Source: an uncultured Fibrobacter sp. (GTDB lineage Bacteria > Fibrobacterota > Fibrobacteria > Fibrobacterales > Fibrobacteraceae). From it: DNA of 57,113 bases. The stretch is taken from positions 1 through 57,113 of the forward strand of contig CAMZGI010000002.1 of the NCBI GenBank assembly GCA_947306305.1. The letters are read 5' to 3'. A model generated the notes under the pieces. That model did not search any database. It was not told where the DNA came from and was given only the letters and a program-made list of their open reading frames with translations. Positions 28,485 through 38,645 of the stretch are shown one piece after another. The position numbers and the translations under genes were made by a program. Numbering within the stretch: the stretch's first letter is position 1; each line of letters starts with the position of its first letter.

Positions 28485-29099
28485 ATGTTAACTATAGATT
28501 TATATCGTTATCGCCTTCCGGGATGGGTGGGACTGATCTGGAAAAGATATTCCTTCAAAATATACAAAATGTGTCTGCAAAAGTCTTTGTCAAGGGACGA
28601 TGCGGACGACTTGTTTCAGGAGGTGGCGCTCCGTTTTTGCCAAAGTGCGAGGCTCCTGAACGACGAAGTGAGTCTGTTTCCGTGGTTGCAGACGGTCTTT
28701 TTCCATTGCTGCTGCAATCGTTTCCGCAACAAGAACAATGTGCGGCTTATTCCGTTCTCGGAATTACGCGAGCCGGTGGCTGACTACGATTCGGGAAATT
28801 CGTACAATTACGTTGTTGAAGATAAAGGGCGTGATTCGGAACGGCTCATGAAAGGCTTTGTCCGCTTGACGGAAGAGCTTGAGCCTTTTGAAAAAATGGT
28901 CGTGGAGCTGTCGCTTGTAGGCGGGGTCAATATTCGGGATATGTCCAAGATGCTAGGGATTTCCAAGGGGACTATTGTTAAAACGCGGGTGGTCGCGATT
29001 AAAAAGTTGCGTGAAAAATTGAGGCTACGGAAGGAAAGTTTCAAAGCGATGACGGGACGAGACGCTACTTTGCGTGAAATTATCGAAAGCGCTGGTTGA
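28485..29099 (+). CDS. ECF-type sigma-70 family factor
   Basis: SRDDADDLFQEVALRFC (region 2); EPFEKMVVELSLVGGVNIRDMSKMLGISKGTIVKTRVVAIKKLREKL (region 4). Confidence 0.85.
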   Translation: MLTIDLYRYRLPGWVGLIWKRYSFKIYKMCLQKSLSRDDADDLFQEVALRFCQSARLLNDEVSLFPWLQTVFFHCCCNRFRNKNNVRLIPFSELREPVADYDSGNSYNYVVEDKGRDSERLMKGFVRLTEELEPFEKMVVELSLVGGVNIRDMSKMLGISKGTIVKTRVVAIKKLREKLRLRKESFKAMTGRDATLREIIESAG

Positions 29100-29129
29100 A
29101 AATCTTTTATAATTTCGTAATTTTAGAAT

Positions 29130-31454
29130 GTGAAATTATTGATTAATCTTATATGTATCTTTGTCCTCGCTTCGACATCTCTCGCTGCCGAAGAATGGCT
29201 TAATTTTTCTAATCCGCTTCCAGTGAAGTCGGCGTTCCCTTATGGCGATGGTCTTCTCATGGGTACAGGCGGCGGCGTCCGTTACAGGACGAATACAGCC
29301 GACGATATGTACACGACTTCGAATGGTCTGGGTGACGAGTCCGTGAGCGCGGTTCTTGTTTCTGACCGTGGAATGTTTGCCGTGAGCGATAACGGTATCA
29401 TTGCGACTTTGGCTGCTAATAACTATTGGCAGGTGCTTAGCCGTTCTTATGCGGGAAGCAGCGTGAGCGTTATTCCCGATATGGCTCGTCTGGCGGGGCC
29501 TGTCATCGTGATTGCTTTCGAAGACCGTCTTTCCTTTTTCAGCCTGAACAGCTTGTCGTCCATCCTTACGATCGAAAGAATTGCAGACGCTAGCCTTGCG
29601 ATAAATCCCGTGTCTGCGATGGAAGTGCATGGCGATTCTTTGTTTGTCGCGGTGGGCAAGTCTCTTTATGTCCGCAAGATGAATTGGGACAAGCTGGAGT
29701 CCGACTTGCAGTTGAGCAATCCTGATTCTTGGACATTAGTCAAGGACGTTTCTGGCGGGGCTGAAATCAAGAGCATCGCTTGGAAAGATGGCAAGCTCAA
29801 GACGTTTGCGACGGAAGGCATGAGGCTTTGGGACAAGGATGGCGAGACGGTTGTCGCTCTCGATACGTTCTCTGTGTTTTCTTCGTCGTCTTCGATGGTT
29901 CGGATTCGTGGAAAGGTCTTGATGGATTCCGTTTTGTACGTTAAGGATTCTATTGTTACTGTTATCGACAAGTTGCCTATTGTAGAAGCTCGTTTTTACA
30001 AGAGTATCGTCCGCTGGGTTGCTTTGCTTCCGTCGGGAAAGGCTATTTTGGCTGGTCCTCAGAACGTGTTTTACTATGACGGCAAAAAGGTTTCGGATTT
30101 GACGGAGTACAAGCGGTTCGCGATTGGCGGCGCTTACGAATTGCAAGCTCTTCCGGGCGGTGGTGTCCTTGCCGCTTCTGAAGATGGCAAGTTCTCGTAC
30201 AACTACGGCTATGAATGGAGCGAGCCTGCGACCGCTTATGAAACTTACGGAAGTTGGACCAACGCGCGCGCTCATGACATGAAGGCTTTGTCGGTTGTTC
30301 CTAGCGGAGCGGTGTTCTACCATATTTGGGGTATCGGGTATTTCTTGTACGGGGAATGGGGCAACAATTTGGTGCAGGCAGCTTTGGCGAAAGGTGATTA
30401 TTGTTTCGACAACTACTTGGAGGACAACCCGCAATATGAACCCTATACAATTGCAGTGGCTACGACTCCAGCTCCAGATGGTATGGGATTCTTTTCGACT
30501 TCGGCTTCGAATAAGGGGTATAGCCTGATTTATATGGATCTTGACGGCAATGTGTCTTGTGCAAATAATATTGGCAGCACGTCGATTGCAGGACCTTTAA
30601 CGGTTCGTGCGGACAATAGCACTGGCGAATGGGTTGCTTATGTGGGGACGCGTTCTGGAGCTTCGCTTTCTGCAAATGGCGGCTTGGATGTGATCCGTTT
30701 CCCGCATCCGAAATCTACGGGTGGCGAGCTTTCGAGCAAGCTTACCAAGGCTGACGTGAAGACGTACTACGGAACGACGACGACTCCGTTGGACATTGTT
30801 TATGAGCCAAAGACGGGCTACTTCTGGTTTGTGACGGAATCTTCGCTTGCTTACTGGAACGAGGATCAGGATTCTTTGAGGACTCCGCTTTCGACGAACG
30901 GTCTTATGGGCGCTGGCTTCACGAGTATTGATGTCGATAGCCGCGGAAATTTGTGGGTAGGCACATCGACGCAGGGCGTTTACCGTATGACGCCTCGTGT
31001 GACAAATCCCGATACATTGTCTGTACTTCACTTTACGACAAGGCAGGGACTTTTGAGCGACAGGGTTCAGGATGTCGCTGTCGATTCGACTTTGGGCTGG
31101 GTCTGGTTCGCGCATGAAAATGGCGTTTCGCGTTACAGGAGAAACGACTTGCGTGGCACGGACGGCAATATGACGGGCGAGGCACGCGAAGATGTCAAGG
31201 TGTATCCCAATCCGTTCCGTCCGCTTTATCAGCCGTATGTGGTTTTCGACAACATCTCGGACGACGCTGTAGTTAGCGTTTACAATAGGGGCGGCAAGCT
31301 GGTTGTGTCGTTGAGCGGCGATAAGATTGCTGGTGGTCGCGTCGAGTGGGACGGAAAGATGAAGAACGGGAATTTTGTAGCTCCCGGCGTTTATCAGTAC
31401 GTTATCCGTGGTGGCTCTAAGACTAAAAAAGGAAAGCTCTTGATTATCCATTAA
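29130..31454 (+). CDS. Secreted propeller-type (PorZ-like) protein with T9SS type A C-terminal domain
   Basis: Signal peptide; propeller motifs (IDVDSRGNLWVGTSTQGVYR); C-term VYPNPFRPLYQPYVVF...GVYQYVIRGGSKTKKGKLLIIH. Confidence 0.8.
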   Translation: MKLLINLICIFVLASTSLAAEEWLNFSNPLPVKSAFPYGDGLLMGTGGGVRYRTNTADDMYTTSNGLGDESVSAVLVSDRGMFAVSDNGIIATLAANNYWQVLSRSYAGSSVSVIPDMARLAGPVIVIAFEDRLSFFSLNSLSSILTIERIADASLAINPVSAMEVHGDSLFVAVGKSLYVRKMNWDKLESDLQLSNPDSWTLVKDVSGGAEIKSIAWKDGKLKTFATEGMRLWDKDGETVVALDTFSVFSSSSSMVRIRGKVLMDSVLYVKDSIVTVIDKLPIVEARFYKSIVRWVALLPSGKAILAGPQNVFYYDGKKVSDLTEYKRFAIGGAYELQALPGGGVLAASEDGKFSYNYGYEWSEPATAYETYGSWTNARAHDMKALSVVPSGAVFYHIWGIGYFLYGEWGNNLVQAALAKGDYCFDNYLEDNPQYEPYTIAVATTPAPDGMGFFSTSASNKGYSLIYMDLDGNVSCANNIGSTSIAGPLTVRADNSTGEWVAYVGTRSGASLSANGGLDVIRFPHPKSTGGELSSKLTKADVKTYYGTTTTPLDIVYEPKTGYFWFVTESSLAYWNEDQDSLRTPLSTNGLMGAGFTSIDVDSRGNLWVGTSTQGVYRMTPRVTNPDTLSVLHFTTRQGLLSDRVQDVAVDSTLGWVWFAHENGVSRYRRNDLRGTDGNMTGEAREDVKVYPNPFRPLYQPYVVFDNISDDAVVSVYNRGGKLVVSLSGDKIAGGRVEWDGKMKNGNFVAPGVYQYVIRGGSKTKKGKLLIIH

Positions 31455-31490
31455 TTGGATTTGTCGTTGAAGACAAACGCGGAGGTCACT

Positions 31491-31877
31491 GTGAATAAAT
31501 TTGTTTTTGCCGCCTGTGTGTTCGGTGTCGTATTGTTGTTCAGTGGCTGTGCTGGTGAACGTCAAGGGCTTGTTTGCGAAGAGATTGAATATCGCTTGAA
31601 TTCGCTCAGCTATTCGCCGGATCAACGTGCTTATATGGAAAATGAACTTCGCACTTGCCGTGAAGACGAGGCGAAACAGAAGAACGAATCGGGCATGGGT
31701 GGCGGAAGTATTTACGAACGTTACGCGAATATGGACGGTGTGCAGCAGGGCGATTCCTCGAAAAACGAAATCCCTGTCTCGACGTTGCTCCAAGATTCTT
31801 CCGAAGAAAAGACGACCAGCATTTATGACCGTTACAAGTCTGCGGGAGCTGCCCCCTCTGCTGAGGTGGCTCCGTAA
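31491..31877 (+). CDS. Small lipoprotein
   Basis: GTG start; lipobox VVLLFSGC. Confidence 0.65.
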   Translation: MNKFVFAACVFGVVLLFSGCAGERQGLVCEEIEYRLNSLSYSPDQRAYMENELRTCREDEAKQKNESGMGGGSIYERYANMDGVQQGDSSKNEIPVSTLLQDSSEEKTTSIYDRYKSAGAAPSAEVAP

Positions 31878-33190
31878 TGCCTACGATTGCGACTCTTGCT
31901 GGGGGCGTGTTCGAGCCTGATTTGCCCAATCGCTTGCTTTCTATAGCGAGCGAAATTCGCGATGTGGGTGGCCGCGCGTTTTTAGTGGGCGGCTGGGTGC
32001 GCGATGCGTTGCTTGGCAAGGACTGCCGCGATTACGATGTCGAAGTTTACGACATCACGCAAGATGAACTTGTTCCAATTCTCAAGAAATATGGCCGCAC
32101 GAATTTAGTCGGGAAAGCGTTTGGCGTCATCCATTTGGCGATGAAGGGCTTGTCGCTCGATTTTTCGTTTCCGAGAACGGAAAGCAAAGTCGGGTATGGG
32201 CATCGCGGTTTTGTGGTGCATACTGATGAAAAGCTCTCGTTCAAGGAGGCGGCGCTCCGTCGCGATTTTACGATTAACGCGATGGGGATGGAATTGCCGG
32301 AACTCACGTTGTGCGATCCGTATGGCGGAATTGACGATTTGAAGAAAGGGCTTTTGCGTCATGTGGGGCCCGCTTTTGTCGAAGACTCGCTTCGCATTTT
32401 GCGCGGCGTGCAGTTTGCAAGCCGATTTGCATTGACGCTTGCTCCCGAAACGGTTGAACTTTGCAAGACGCTTTCGCTTGCCGACCTTTCAGTCGAAAGG
32501 CTTTTTGAAGAATTCAAAAAGTGGCTTTTGAAGCCCGGCAAGCCCTCGCTTGGATTGCGTGCGTTTTTGGATATCCGCTTGAACGAGTTTTTCCCGGAAG
32601 TGTTTCCGCTGCACAAGTCTTGGGATGCTCTGGGAGCGATGCTCGATAACATGGAAGCGACCCGTCGGTCGCTTGCTGACGAGGGCAAAGCCCTTTCGGA
32701 CGACGAGGCGATGGAATTTGCTTTTGCGGCATTCCTCTGCGGAAATCCTGAAACTTCGTTGAAATTCTTGGAACGCATTACTAACGAAGTGCATTTGCTG
32801 AAAAACGTACCGCTGATTTTAAATTCGTATTGCGGATTGGAATTTGCTATTGTAAATGACGCTCCGTCGCTTCGCCGCCTCGCCGTGAAATTGGGTGGAC
32901 TAAAGCTGTTGTGCTTGCTTGTTAAATGTACGCCCCGTGAATTTTACGCAGCCGCTGGCGACATGAACTTCCCGCAAAAGCTGTGGCAGGCTGCTGCCGA
33001 CCTCGATTTGATTGAGGCCGCTCCGCAGCCGTATCTCACGGGCAAGATGCTTTTGGATTTGGGCATTAAGCCCGGCAAGCAGATGGGCGAAATCATCAAG
33101 CAGAGCTTTGAGCTTCAGCTCGACGGAAAAATCAAAAACGCAGACGAAGCAATCGCCTGGGCACGAGAACGCATCGCTATCGGATTGTAG
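31877..33190 (+). CDS. CCA tRNA nucleotidyltransferase / poly(A) polymerase family
   Basis: RAFLVGGWVRDALLGKDCRDYDVEVYDI...RRDFTINAMGMELP. Confidence 0.92.
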   Translation: MPTIATLAGGVFEPDLPNRLLSIASEIRDVGGRAFLVGGWVRDALLGKDCRDYDVEVYDITQDELVPILKKYGRTNLVGKAFGVIHLAMKGLSLDFSFPRTESKVGYGHRGFVVHTDEKLSFKEAALRRDFTINAMGMELPELTLCDPYGGIDDLKKGLLRHVGPAFVEDSLRILRGVQFASRFALTLAPETVELCKTLSLADLSVERLFEEFKKWLLKPGKPSLGLRAFLDIRLNEFFPEVFPLHKSWDALGAMLDNMEATRRSLADEGKALSDDEAMEFAFAAFLCGNPETSLKFLERITNEVHLLKNVPLILNSYCGLEFAIVNDAPSLRRLAVKLGGLKLLCLLVKCTPREFYAAAGDMNFPQKLWQAAADLDLIEAAPQPYLTGKMLLDLGIKPGKQMGEIIKQSFELQLDGKIKNADEAIAWARERIAIGL

Positions 33191-33323
33191 TTTTGGTTTA
33201 GACGAGATTGGCGAAAGGGATCCTTCGTCGCGATGCTCCTCAGGATGACCCCGGAACAAGTCCGGGGCAGGCTCAGTTTACTAACCACTAATCACTTACC
33301 ACTAACCACTGCGGCTCCGCCGC

Positions 33324-34427
33324 TCACTTCCACCTGAACATTCCGGTAATCCCGGCGGGCACGCAGAACACAATCATTGGAATTTGAATGAATTCCACCG
33401 GCAAGAACGCGAACATGCGGCGCTTGGATTTTAGCTTCCACGACGCGATGGAAAGGAATACGAAATCCACGATGAATTTGGGCAAAATGCTGAACACGCA
33501 CCATTGCCACGGGCAATCGAGGAACAGCACGCACCAAGGACTGATGAACATCCAAATGTAGTAGGTGTAAATCAGCGTCAAAAGCAGAATGTAGGATTTG
33601 CTTTCGTAGTTCGTTCCGTTGCTGCTCCAGCGGGCGCGCTGGTTGAAAAGTTGCTTCCACGTGTGGACGGGGGCCGTTTCGATGACCGCGTCGCGGTCGA
33701 GGTTGTAGCAGACCTTTGTTCCCGGAATTTTCATCATCTTGTGGATGAGCATGTCGTCGTCGCCGCTAGAAAGGTTGATGAGGTCTCCGAATCCGCCGAC
33801 TTCAAAGAAAAGCTCCCTTTTGTAGGCGAGGCATGCGGCGCTAGCGACTATTGGACGGCCAAGGCTAAAGCCTGCGGCTTCCATCGCGGTGTAACCGAGC
33901 GTTTCGAGTTTTTGGTAAAGGTGCGGCATGGAACGCGTGCCGTTATTCTGCTTAGGCCCTTGCACAATGCAAATATCGCCAACGAACCTCCCGGCCATCG
34001 AAGTAATCCAGCTTTGTCGCGGGATGCAGTCGGCATCCATCGTGAGGAGCACATCGTTTTTGGCTATCTTGAAAGCGCTTTCGAGAGCGCGTTTTTTGGG
34101 GCTTGCAATTTGCGGCAGGTCGTGGGGGAGCGAAAGCACCCTGAAACGAGGATGCGTTGCGGCAAATTTTTCGAGAATTTCGAGCGTGCGGTCCGTGGAA
34201 CGGTCATCGACGCAAATAACTTCCCATTCGCCAATGTAATCTTGTCTCGCTAAAGCTTCGAGCGTGCGTTCTGCAAATTCCTCTTCGTTACGCATGGGGA
34301 CAACGACAGAAACGCTCGGAGTCGCTTTTTTGCCTTTGTAACGATGCGTCTTTAACAGTCCTATGATGAAGAATAGGAACAGGAACGCATAAAGCGCGGC
34401 AAGGCATGCGATAATGTAACCGCCCAT
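33324..34427 (-). CDS. Membrane glycosyltransferase family 2
   Basis: SVSVVVPMRNEEEFAERTLEALARQDYIGEWEVICVDDRSTDRT...QRARWSSNG. Confidence 0.92.
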   Translation of the reverse strand: MGGYIIACLAALYAFLFLFFIIGLLKTHRYKGKKATPSVSVVVPMRNEEEFAERTLEALARQDYIGEWEVICVDDRSTDRTLEILEKFAATHPRFRVLSLPHDLPQIASPKKRALESAFKIAKNDVLLTMDADCIPRQSWITSMAGRFVGDICIVQGPKQNNGTRSMPHLYQKLETLGYTAMEAAGFSLGRPIVASAACLAYKRELFFEVGGFGDLINLSSGDDDMLIHKMMKIPGTKVCYNLDRDAVIETAPVHTWKQLFNQRARWSSNGTNYESKSYILLLTLIYTYYIWMFISPWCVLFLDCPWQWCVFSILPKFIVDFVFLSIASWKLKSKRRMFAFLPVEFIQIPMIVFCVPAGITGMFRWK

Positions 34428-34661
34428 GAGCTGAAATGTAGCAAATTAGAACTTAGAACTTAGAACTTAGAGCTTAGATAATGTCATCCAAGACTTGTTC
34501 CGGGACGAGAGACGAAAGAGGTTTTGAGTTGTGAGTAATGAGCTGAGCAATGGGAGGGGGCTTAGTTAATAATTTTTAGAATAAGGTGAATTCGCAAAGC
34601 CTTTATTGCAAAAAATCCTATGAACCGATGTCCATAGGATTTGATAAAGCTTTATTTGCTT

Positions 34662-35714
34662 TTATTTTTGCGGGGCTGAAGCCATTTTTTTCAGTTGTGC
34701 TTCAGCTTCAGCGATTTTATCGTCAGATACGCCAAGGTTACGCAAAATAGAGATTGTTGCATCGCATCCTTCAGTAAAACCTTGAGAACGCCCTTCCGCA
34801 CGCCCTTCCGCACGCCCTTCAATGCGTCCTTCCGCACGTCCTTCAATGCGTCCTTCTGCACGACCTTCTGCGAGACCTTGTTCATGCCCCTCGGCACGAC
34901 CTTCTTCAAGGCCTTCTTTGCGGGCGTGTTTCTTTTCTACGTAAAGTTCGTATTCGCGGTCGCTCATAGCCATTGCCTCATTTACAAGGAATTCCTCTGT
35001 AAATATACTCAATTCCATTTTCTTCTGCAATTGGTCGAAAATCGAATCTTTGGGGACGGCGAGCGGCTTTTCGTTATTCAAGGAATCGACGAATCGCAGC
35101 CATTGGGCAAGCAAGCTGTTGTCCGAGGCGTAATCGCCTTCAAGGAACTTGGGGACTTCCACAAGGGTAATCGTCTGTTTCTTGAAAAATTCTTCGTTTT
35201 CCTGATTCTTGAGGCGAATGCTGTGGCGATAGTCCTTGGATTCTGGGAATCCGTCGAACATTTGCAAACTGATGAGGTTCAAGGTGTGGAGCAAGTATCC
35301 TTGCCCATGTGCGAGGCATGCCATGGTGTGTTTTGCGGTGTAGAATACCAGACGGTCGCAGTAAGTTTCGTCTTCGACGTGCTGGACTTCCATGACAATG
35401 CGTTCCAAATGCTTGCTTTGCACGACAACGTCCGAGGTGATGCTTTTGCAGAGCACGCTGTCCAAGGAAGGGTTCACGAAAGTCAAGTTGTCAATGCAGC
35501 CCGCCCCATCCAACTTGAGAATGGCGTTGAAAAGGTTCGCCGTAATCTTTTCGTTTTCGGGATTGCCGAGAATCAGCTTGATGATGGTGTCGTTGTAGAA
35601 ATAGACGTACTTGAACTTTTTGCGGTATTCCGCGATGCATTTGTGAACATCGCCGTTTGCCTTATGAGTCCTGTTGATGGTATGCAGCATTTCTGCATAT
35701 TGTTCTCTGTTCAT
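34662..35714 (-). CDS. Rpn-family recombination-promoting nuclease / PD-(D/E)XK transposase-like
   Basis: KFKYVYFYNDTIIKLILGNPENEKITANLFNAIL...VVQSKHLERIVMEVQHVEDETYCDRLVFYTAKH. Confidence 0.88.
   Translation of the reverse strand: MNREQYAEMLHTINRTHKANGDVHKCIAEYRKKFKYVYFYNDTIIKLILGNPENEKITANLFNAILKLDGAGCIDNLTFVNPSLDSVLCKSITSDVVVQSKHLERIVMEVQHVEDETYCDRLVFYTAKHTMACLAHGQGYLLHTLNLISLQMFDGFPESKDYRHSIRLKNQENEEFFKKQTITLVEVPKFLEGDYASDNSLLAQWLRFVDSLNNEKPLAVPKDSIFDQLQKKMELSIFTEEFLVNEAMAMSDREYELYVEKKHARKEGLEEGRAEGHEQGLAEGRAEGRIEGRAEGRIEGRAEGRAEGRSQGFTEGCDATISILRNLGVSDDKIAEAEAQLKKMASAPQK
34787..34915 (-). repeat. In-frame 12-bp repeats encoding EGRA/EGRI units in the Rpn-like gene
   Basis: Repeated cgcccttccgca/cgtccttcaatg units: EGRAEGRIEGRAEGRIEGRAEGRAEGR. 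Confidence 0.9.
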
Positions 35715-36417
35715 AGAGACTCCGTTTGTTATAAGTTATGATTTGCAAACGGAATCTGTAAGGCGGGGGAGAACCACAAAAAATTAAGAGAATTTACGCA
35801 GAACACCCACGGTAGCTTGTTGCTTCCGTTGCAAACCTGTTGCGACAAGTTTGTTTTACGTCCACAAGATTTTTTCTAGGTTGCAGACGGTGCTCTACGT
35901 TGATCGCAGTGGGGCCTGCTTCCCCACAGGGTGCCTGCCATCGAGTCGCAAGGTTTGTCTTGCCTGCAAAGGGATGGCCGCGTCAAGCAGATAGTGAAAC
36001 TACCCACCCGGAACAAATACGCTGTCAGCGGGATTAAGGAAATCTATGAACGAATATATAAAAAGGGAAAAGGGCGTGCAATAGCTCGCTTTTTGGGAAA
36101 ATTTCAGTTTTTATCACAGTTGAGCCGTGAGTTGTGAGCGATGAGCTCGGTCGCCATGGGCTCCTTTGAGCTATGAGGTAATCTTATTTCTATATTTTCG
36201 ATTGCAACTTGAAATAGAGGGGCGACGCACCGACTTCACAACTCTTAACCGCTTCCTACTGTTATCAGACGAGAGAACGGCTCTGCGAGCCTACAGACGA
36301 GAGACGAAAGACATGAGTAAAATGGATGATGAAGGATTAATATACCATTTTTCATTTTATAACTTTTTATTTTTTATTTGAACCTAACCACTAACCACTG
36401 TTTACTAACCACTCTCC

Positions 36418-37185
36418 ATGCTTCATCCTTCTGCTTGCGTTCATTCATCTGCAAAAGTTCACGATTCCGCAGTTATCGGACCTTGGTGCATTGTTGACGA
36501 AGGTGCAGAAATTGGCGAGAACGTGGTGCTGGAATCGCGTGTGCATGTGTATGGCAATGTGAAAATTGGGACGGATACGCATGTCTATGACGGCGCGGTT
36601 CTTGGCGCCCCTCCGCAAGACCTCAAGTACGCAGGGGAGCCGACTCGCCTTGAAATCGGCGACCATTGCATTATTCGCGAATACACGACGCTCAATCGCG
36701 GCACGGAACATGGCGGCGGCTGTACTCGTCTTGATTCTCATGTACTGATTATGGCTTACGCCCATGTGGGGCACGACTGCCAAATTGGCGAGGGTGCGGT
36801 CATTGCGAATGGCTGCCAGCTGGGCGGGCATGTTCGCATCGGCAAGTTTGCGACTCTTGGCGGCACGACGGCGGTGCAGCAACGCAACCAAGTGGGGGCT
36901 TACGCTTTTGTGGGCGGCACGCTCAAGGTCGATTACGACGTTCCTCCGTGCAGTCGCGCGTTCGGGAACCCGCTTCGCTTTGCTTCCCTCAATCTCCACG
37001 CGCTCCGCATCCATGCAGACGAATTTCCGCCAGAGCGCATTGCGTTTTTTGAACGCGCGTTCCGTGAACTTTACCGCGGCCGCCGCCGGACTGCGGAAGT
37101 TATCGAAGAATTGAAAAAAGGCCCGGAACCTTTGTTCCAAGCCTTTTTCGACGAACATTGGAGCGGTACGCTCGTTCGCCCGTAA
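36418..37185 (+). CDS. lpxA: Acyl-ACP--UDP-N-acetylglucosamine O-acyltransferase
   Basis: Left-handed beta-helix hexapeptides; GAPPQDLKYAGEPTRLEIGDHCIIREYTTLNRGTEHGGG. Confidence 0.95.
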   Translation: MLHPSACVHSSAKVHDSAVIGPWCIVDEGAEIGENVVLESRVHVYGNVKIGTDTHVYDGAVLGAPPQDLKYAGEPTRLEIGDHCIIREYTTLNRGTEHGGGCTRLDSHVLIMAYAHVGHDCQIGEGAVIANGCQLGGHVRIGKFATLGGTTAVQQRNQVGAYAFVGGTLKVDYDVPPCSRAFGNPLRFASLNLHALRIHADEFPPERIAFFERAFRELYRGRRRTAEVIEELKKGPEPLFQAFFDEHWSGTLVRP

Positions 37186-38328
37186 TTACTGCATGAGCGC
37201 TTCTGGGAATCCCGGGTACCACGTTTCGCTAAATACGTTGAACGCGTCGAATCCGCTTGTCTGGCCGAAAGCCCAGTAGTGGAACGAAATCCCGTTTTCA
37301 ATAGCGGCTTGGGCTGTCTTTCGAGCCCATTCAGCCTTGCCTTCGCTGCTCGGTGCTTTATCGCTTGGGCAGCTAGCCGGAGCGCCGCCCGCAATGCCAA
37401 ATTCGCCCATGTTCAGAGGAACTTGGTCAACGCCGTTGATGTCAGGGTAGAGCTTGAAAGCTTGAGTTTTGTATAAGCTCAAGTCCCTTTGAGCCGTATT
37501 CAGCTTTTCGACATCGCCCTTGCAGTCGTAACCGAGACCTTGGTGCGAGTAGGTGTAAGGTTCGTAATAGTGGCCGCTGAAGATGATGTTGCCATCCACA
37601 GGCAGCGTCAAAGTCTTCAAATCTTCAAACTTTGCGGCATGGTATGCTTCGAACATGATTGTCTTGCCCGGAGCGGCCGTGCGAATGACCGTGTAAGCAT
37701 CCGTCATCAACTGGTTCACGATTTTAGAATCAGGAATGACAGGTTCGTTCAAGATTTCGAGCACAACCAAGTTGTCAGGGAATGCGTTCAAAGCCGTAGC
37801 GACTTGAGCCCACATGCCAAGGAAGTGCGCCTTTTCTGCTTCGAATTTGGCTGCATCATATTTGCAACCGTAACTGGAGTAACCACCGCCAGCGCAGTTG
37901 AGCTCAAAGTAGTGGTGGAAATCGACGACAACAGCAAGCCCATTGGCGATAGCGAGATTGATATCTTCGATAACGCCTTGCAAGCGGTTCGGATCGACCG
38001 TATGGGTGGAGTAGTCGGAATTGGTTTGCCAGCGGACAGGGATACGCACAGAGTTGAAACCTGCGGCTTTGATCAATGCAAAGTCCGTGTCGCGGATAGG
38101 GTTGTTCCAGCCGGAATCGTCGAGACCGTCTCCGTCCCAGGAGTTGCCCAAGTTGATGCCGCGACCAAGAATAGCGTTCATTATTCTTCCTGCGGTATAG
38201 TCAACAGGGATTGCCGTGGATGCTTTGCTGTTTTCGCCTTTATATTCCAGCGGTGGAGCCGAAGTTCCGCTATCGCATGCAGCCAAAAGGCCGCCGATAG
38301 CCATTGCCGAAAGAAGTTCCTTAATCAT
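37186..38328 (-). CDS. GH5 endoglucanase, lipoprotein
   Basis: Lipobox LLAACDS; GRGINLGNSWDGDG; FNSVRIPVRWQ; catalytic LEILNEPV and LNMGEFGIAG. Confidence 0.92.
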   Translation of the reverse strand: MIKELLSAMAIGGLLAACDSGTSAPPLEYKGENSKASTAIPVDYTAGRIMNAILGRGINLGNSWDGDGLDDSGWNNPIRDTDFALIKAAGFNSVRIPVRWQTNSDYSTHTVDPNRLQGVIEDINLAIANGLAVVVDFHHYFELNCAGGGYSSYGCKYDAAKFEAEKAHFLGMWAQVATALNAFPDNLVVLEILNEPVIPDSKIVNQLMTDAYTVIRTAAPGKTIMFEAYHAAKFEDLKTLTLPVDGNIIFSGHYYEPYTYSHQGLGYDCKGDVEKLNTAQRDLSLYKTQAFKLYPDINGVDQVPLNMGEFGIAGGAPASCPSDKAPSSEGKAEWARKTAQAAIENGISFHYWAFGQTSGFDAFNVFSETWYPGFPEALMQ

Positions 38329-38407
38329 ATTAACCCCCAAAAGGTTTTCACTGTTCTCAGAATCTATATAAATCCAAAATATAAAATATTACAATCTCGT
38401 TTCTGCG

Positions 38408-38508
38408 TGTTTACGCTTGAGTCCACTGTGACGTTCGTCATCCTTTTTAATTTGTAAACAAAATGAAACGTGCGATGATAAAAAAAATTCTGTTTACGCT
38501 TGAGTCCA
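38408..38508. repeat. 18-bp direct repeat TGTTTACGCTTGAGTCCA (two copies) in divergent intergenic region
   Basis: Copies at 38408-38425 and 38491-38508; inverse GTAAACA at 38454-38460. Confidence 0.85.
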
Positions 38509-38645
38509 GCGTTTACACGGCTTAAATAGCGGTATTTCGTTGATGGATCGAGGTTTGCAAAGCCTTTTTTGCAAAGAGCCGTTTCGACATTCTCAAAAAA
38601 CAAGCTATATTGTAGGTGATCCGAATTTGGAGATTTGTACTTATT

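Noticed and set aside
35840-36140. Possible gene fragment (NKYAVSGIKEIYERIYKKGKGRAIARF)
   Set aside because: Short overlapping frames with no RBS and no recognisable family
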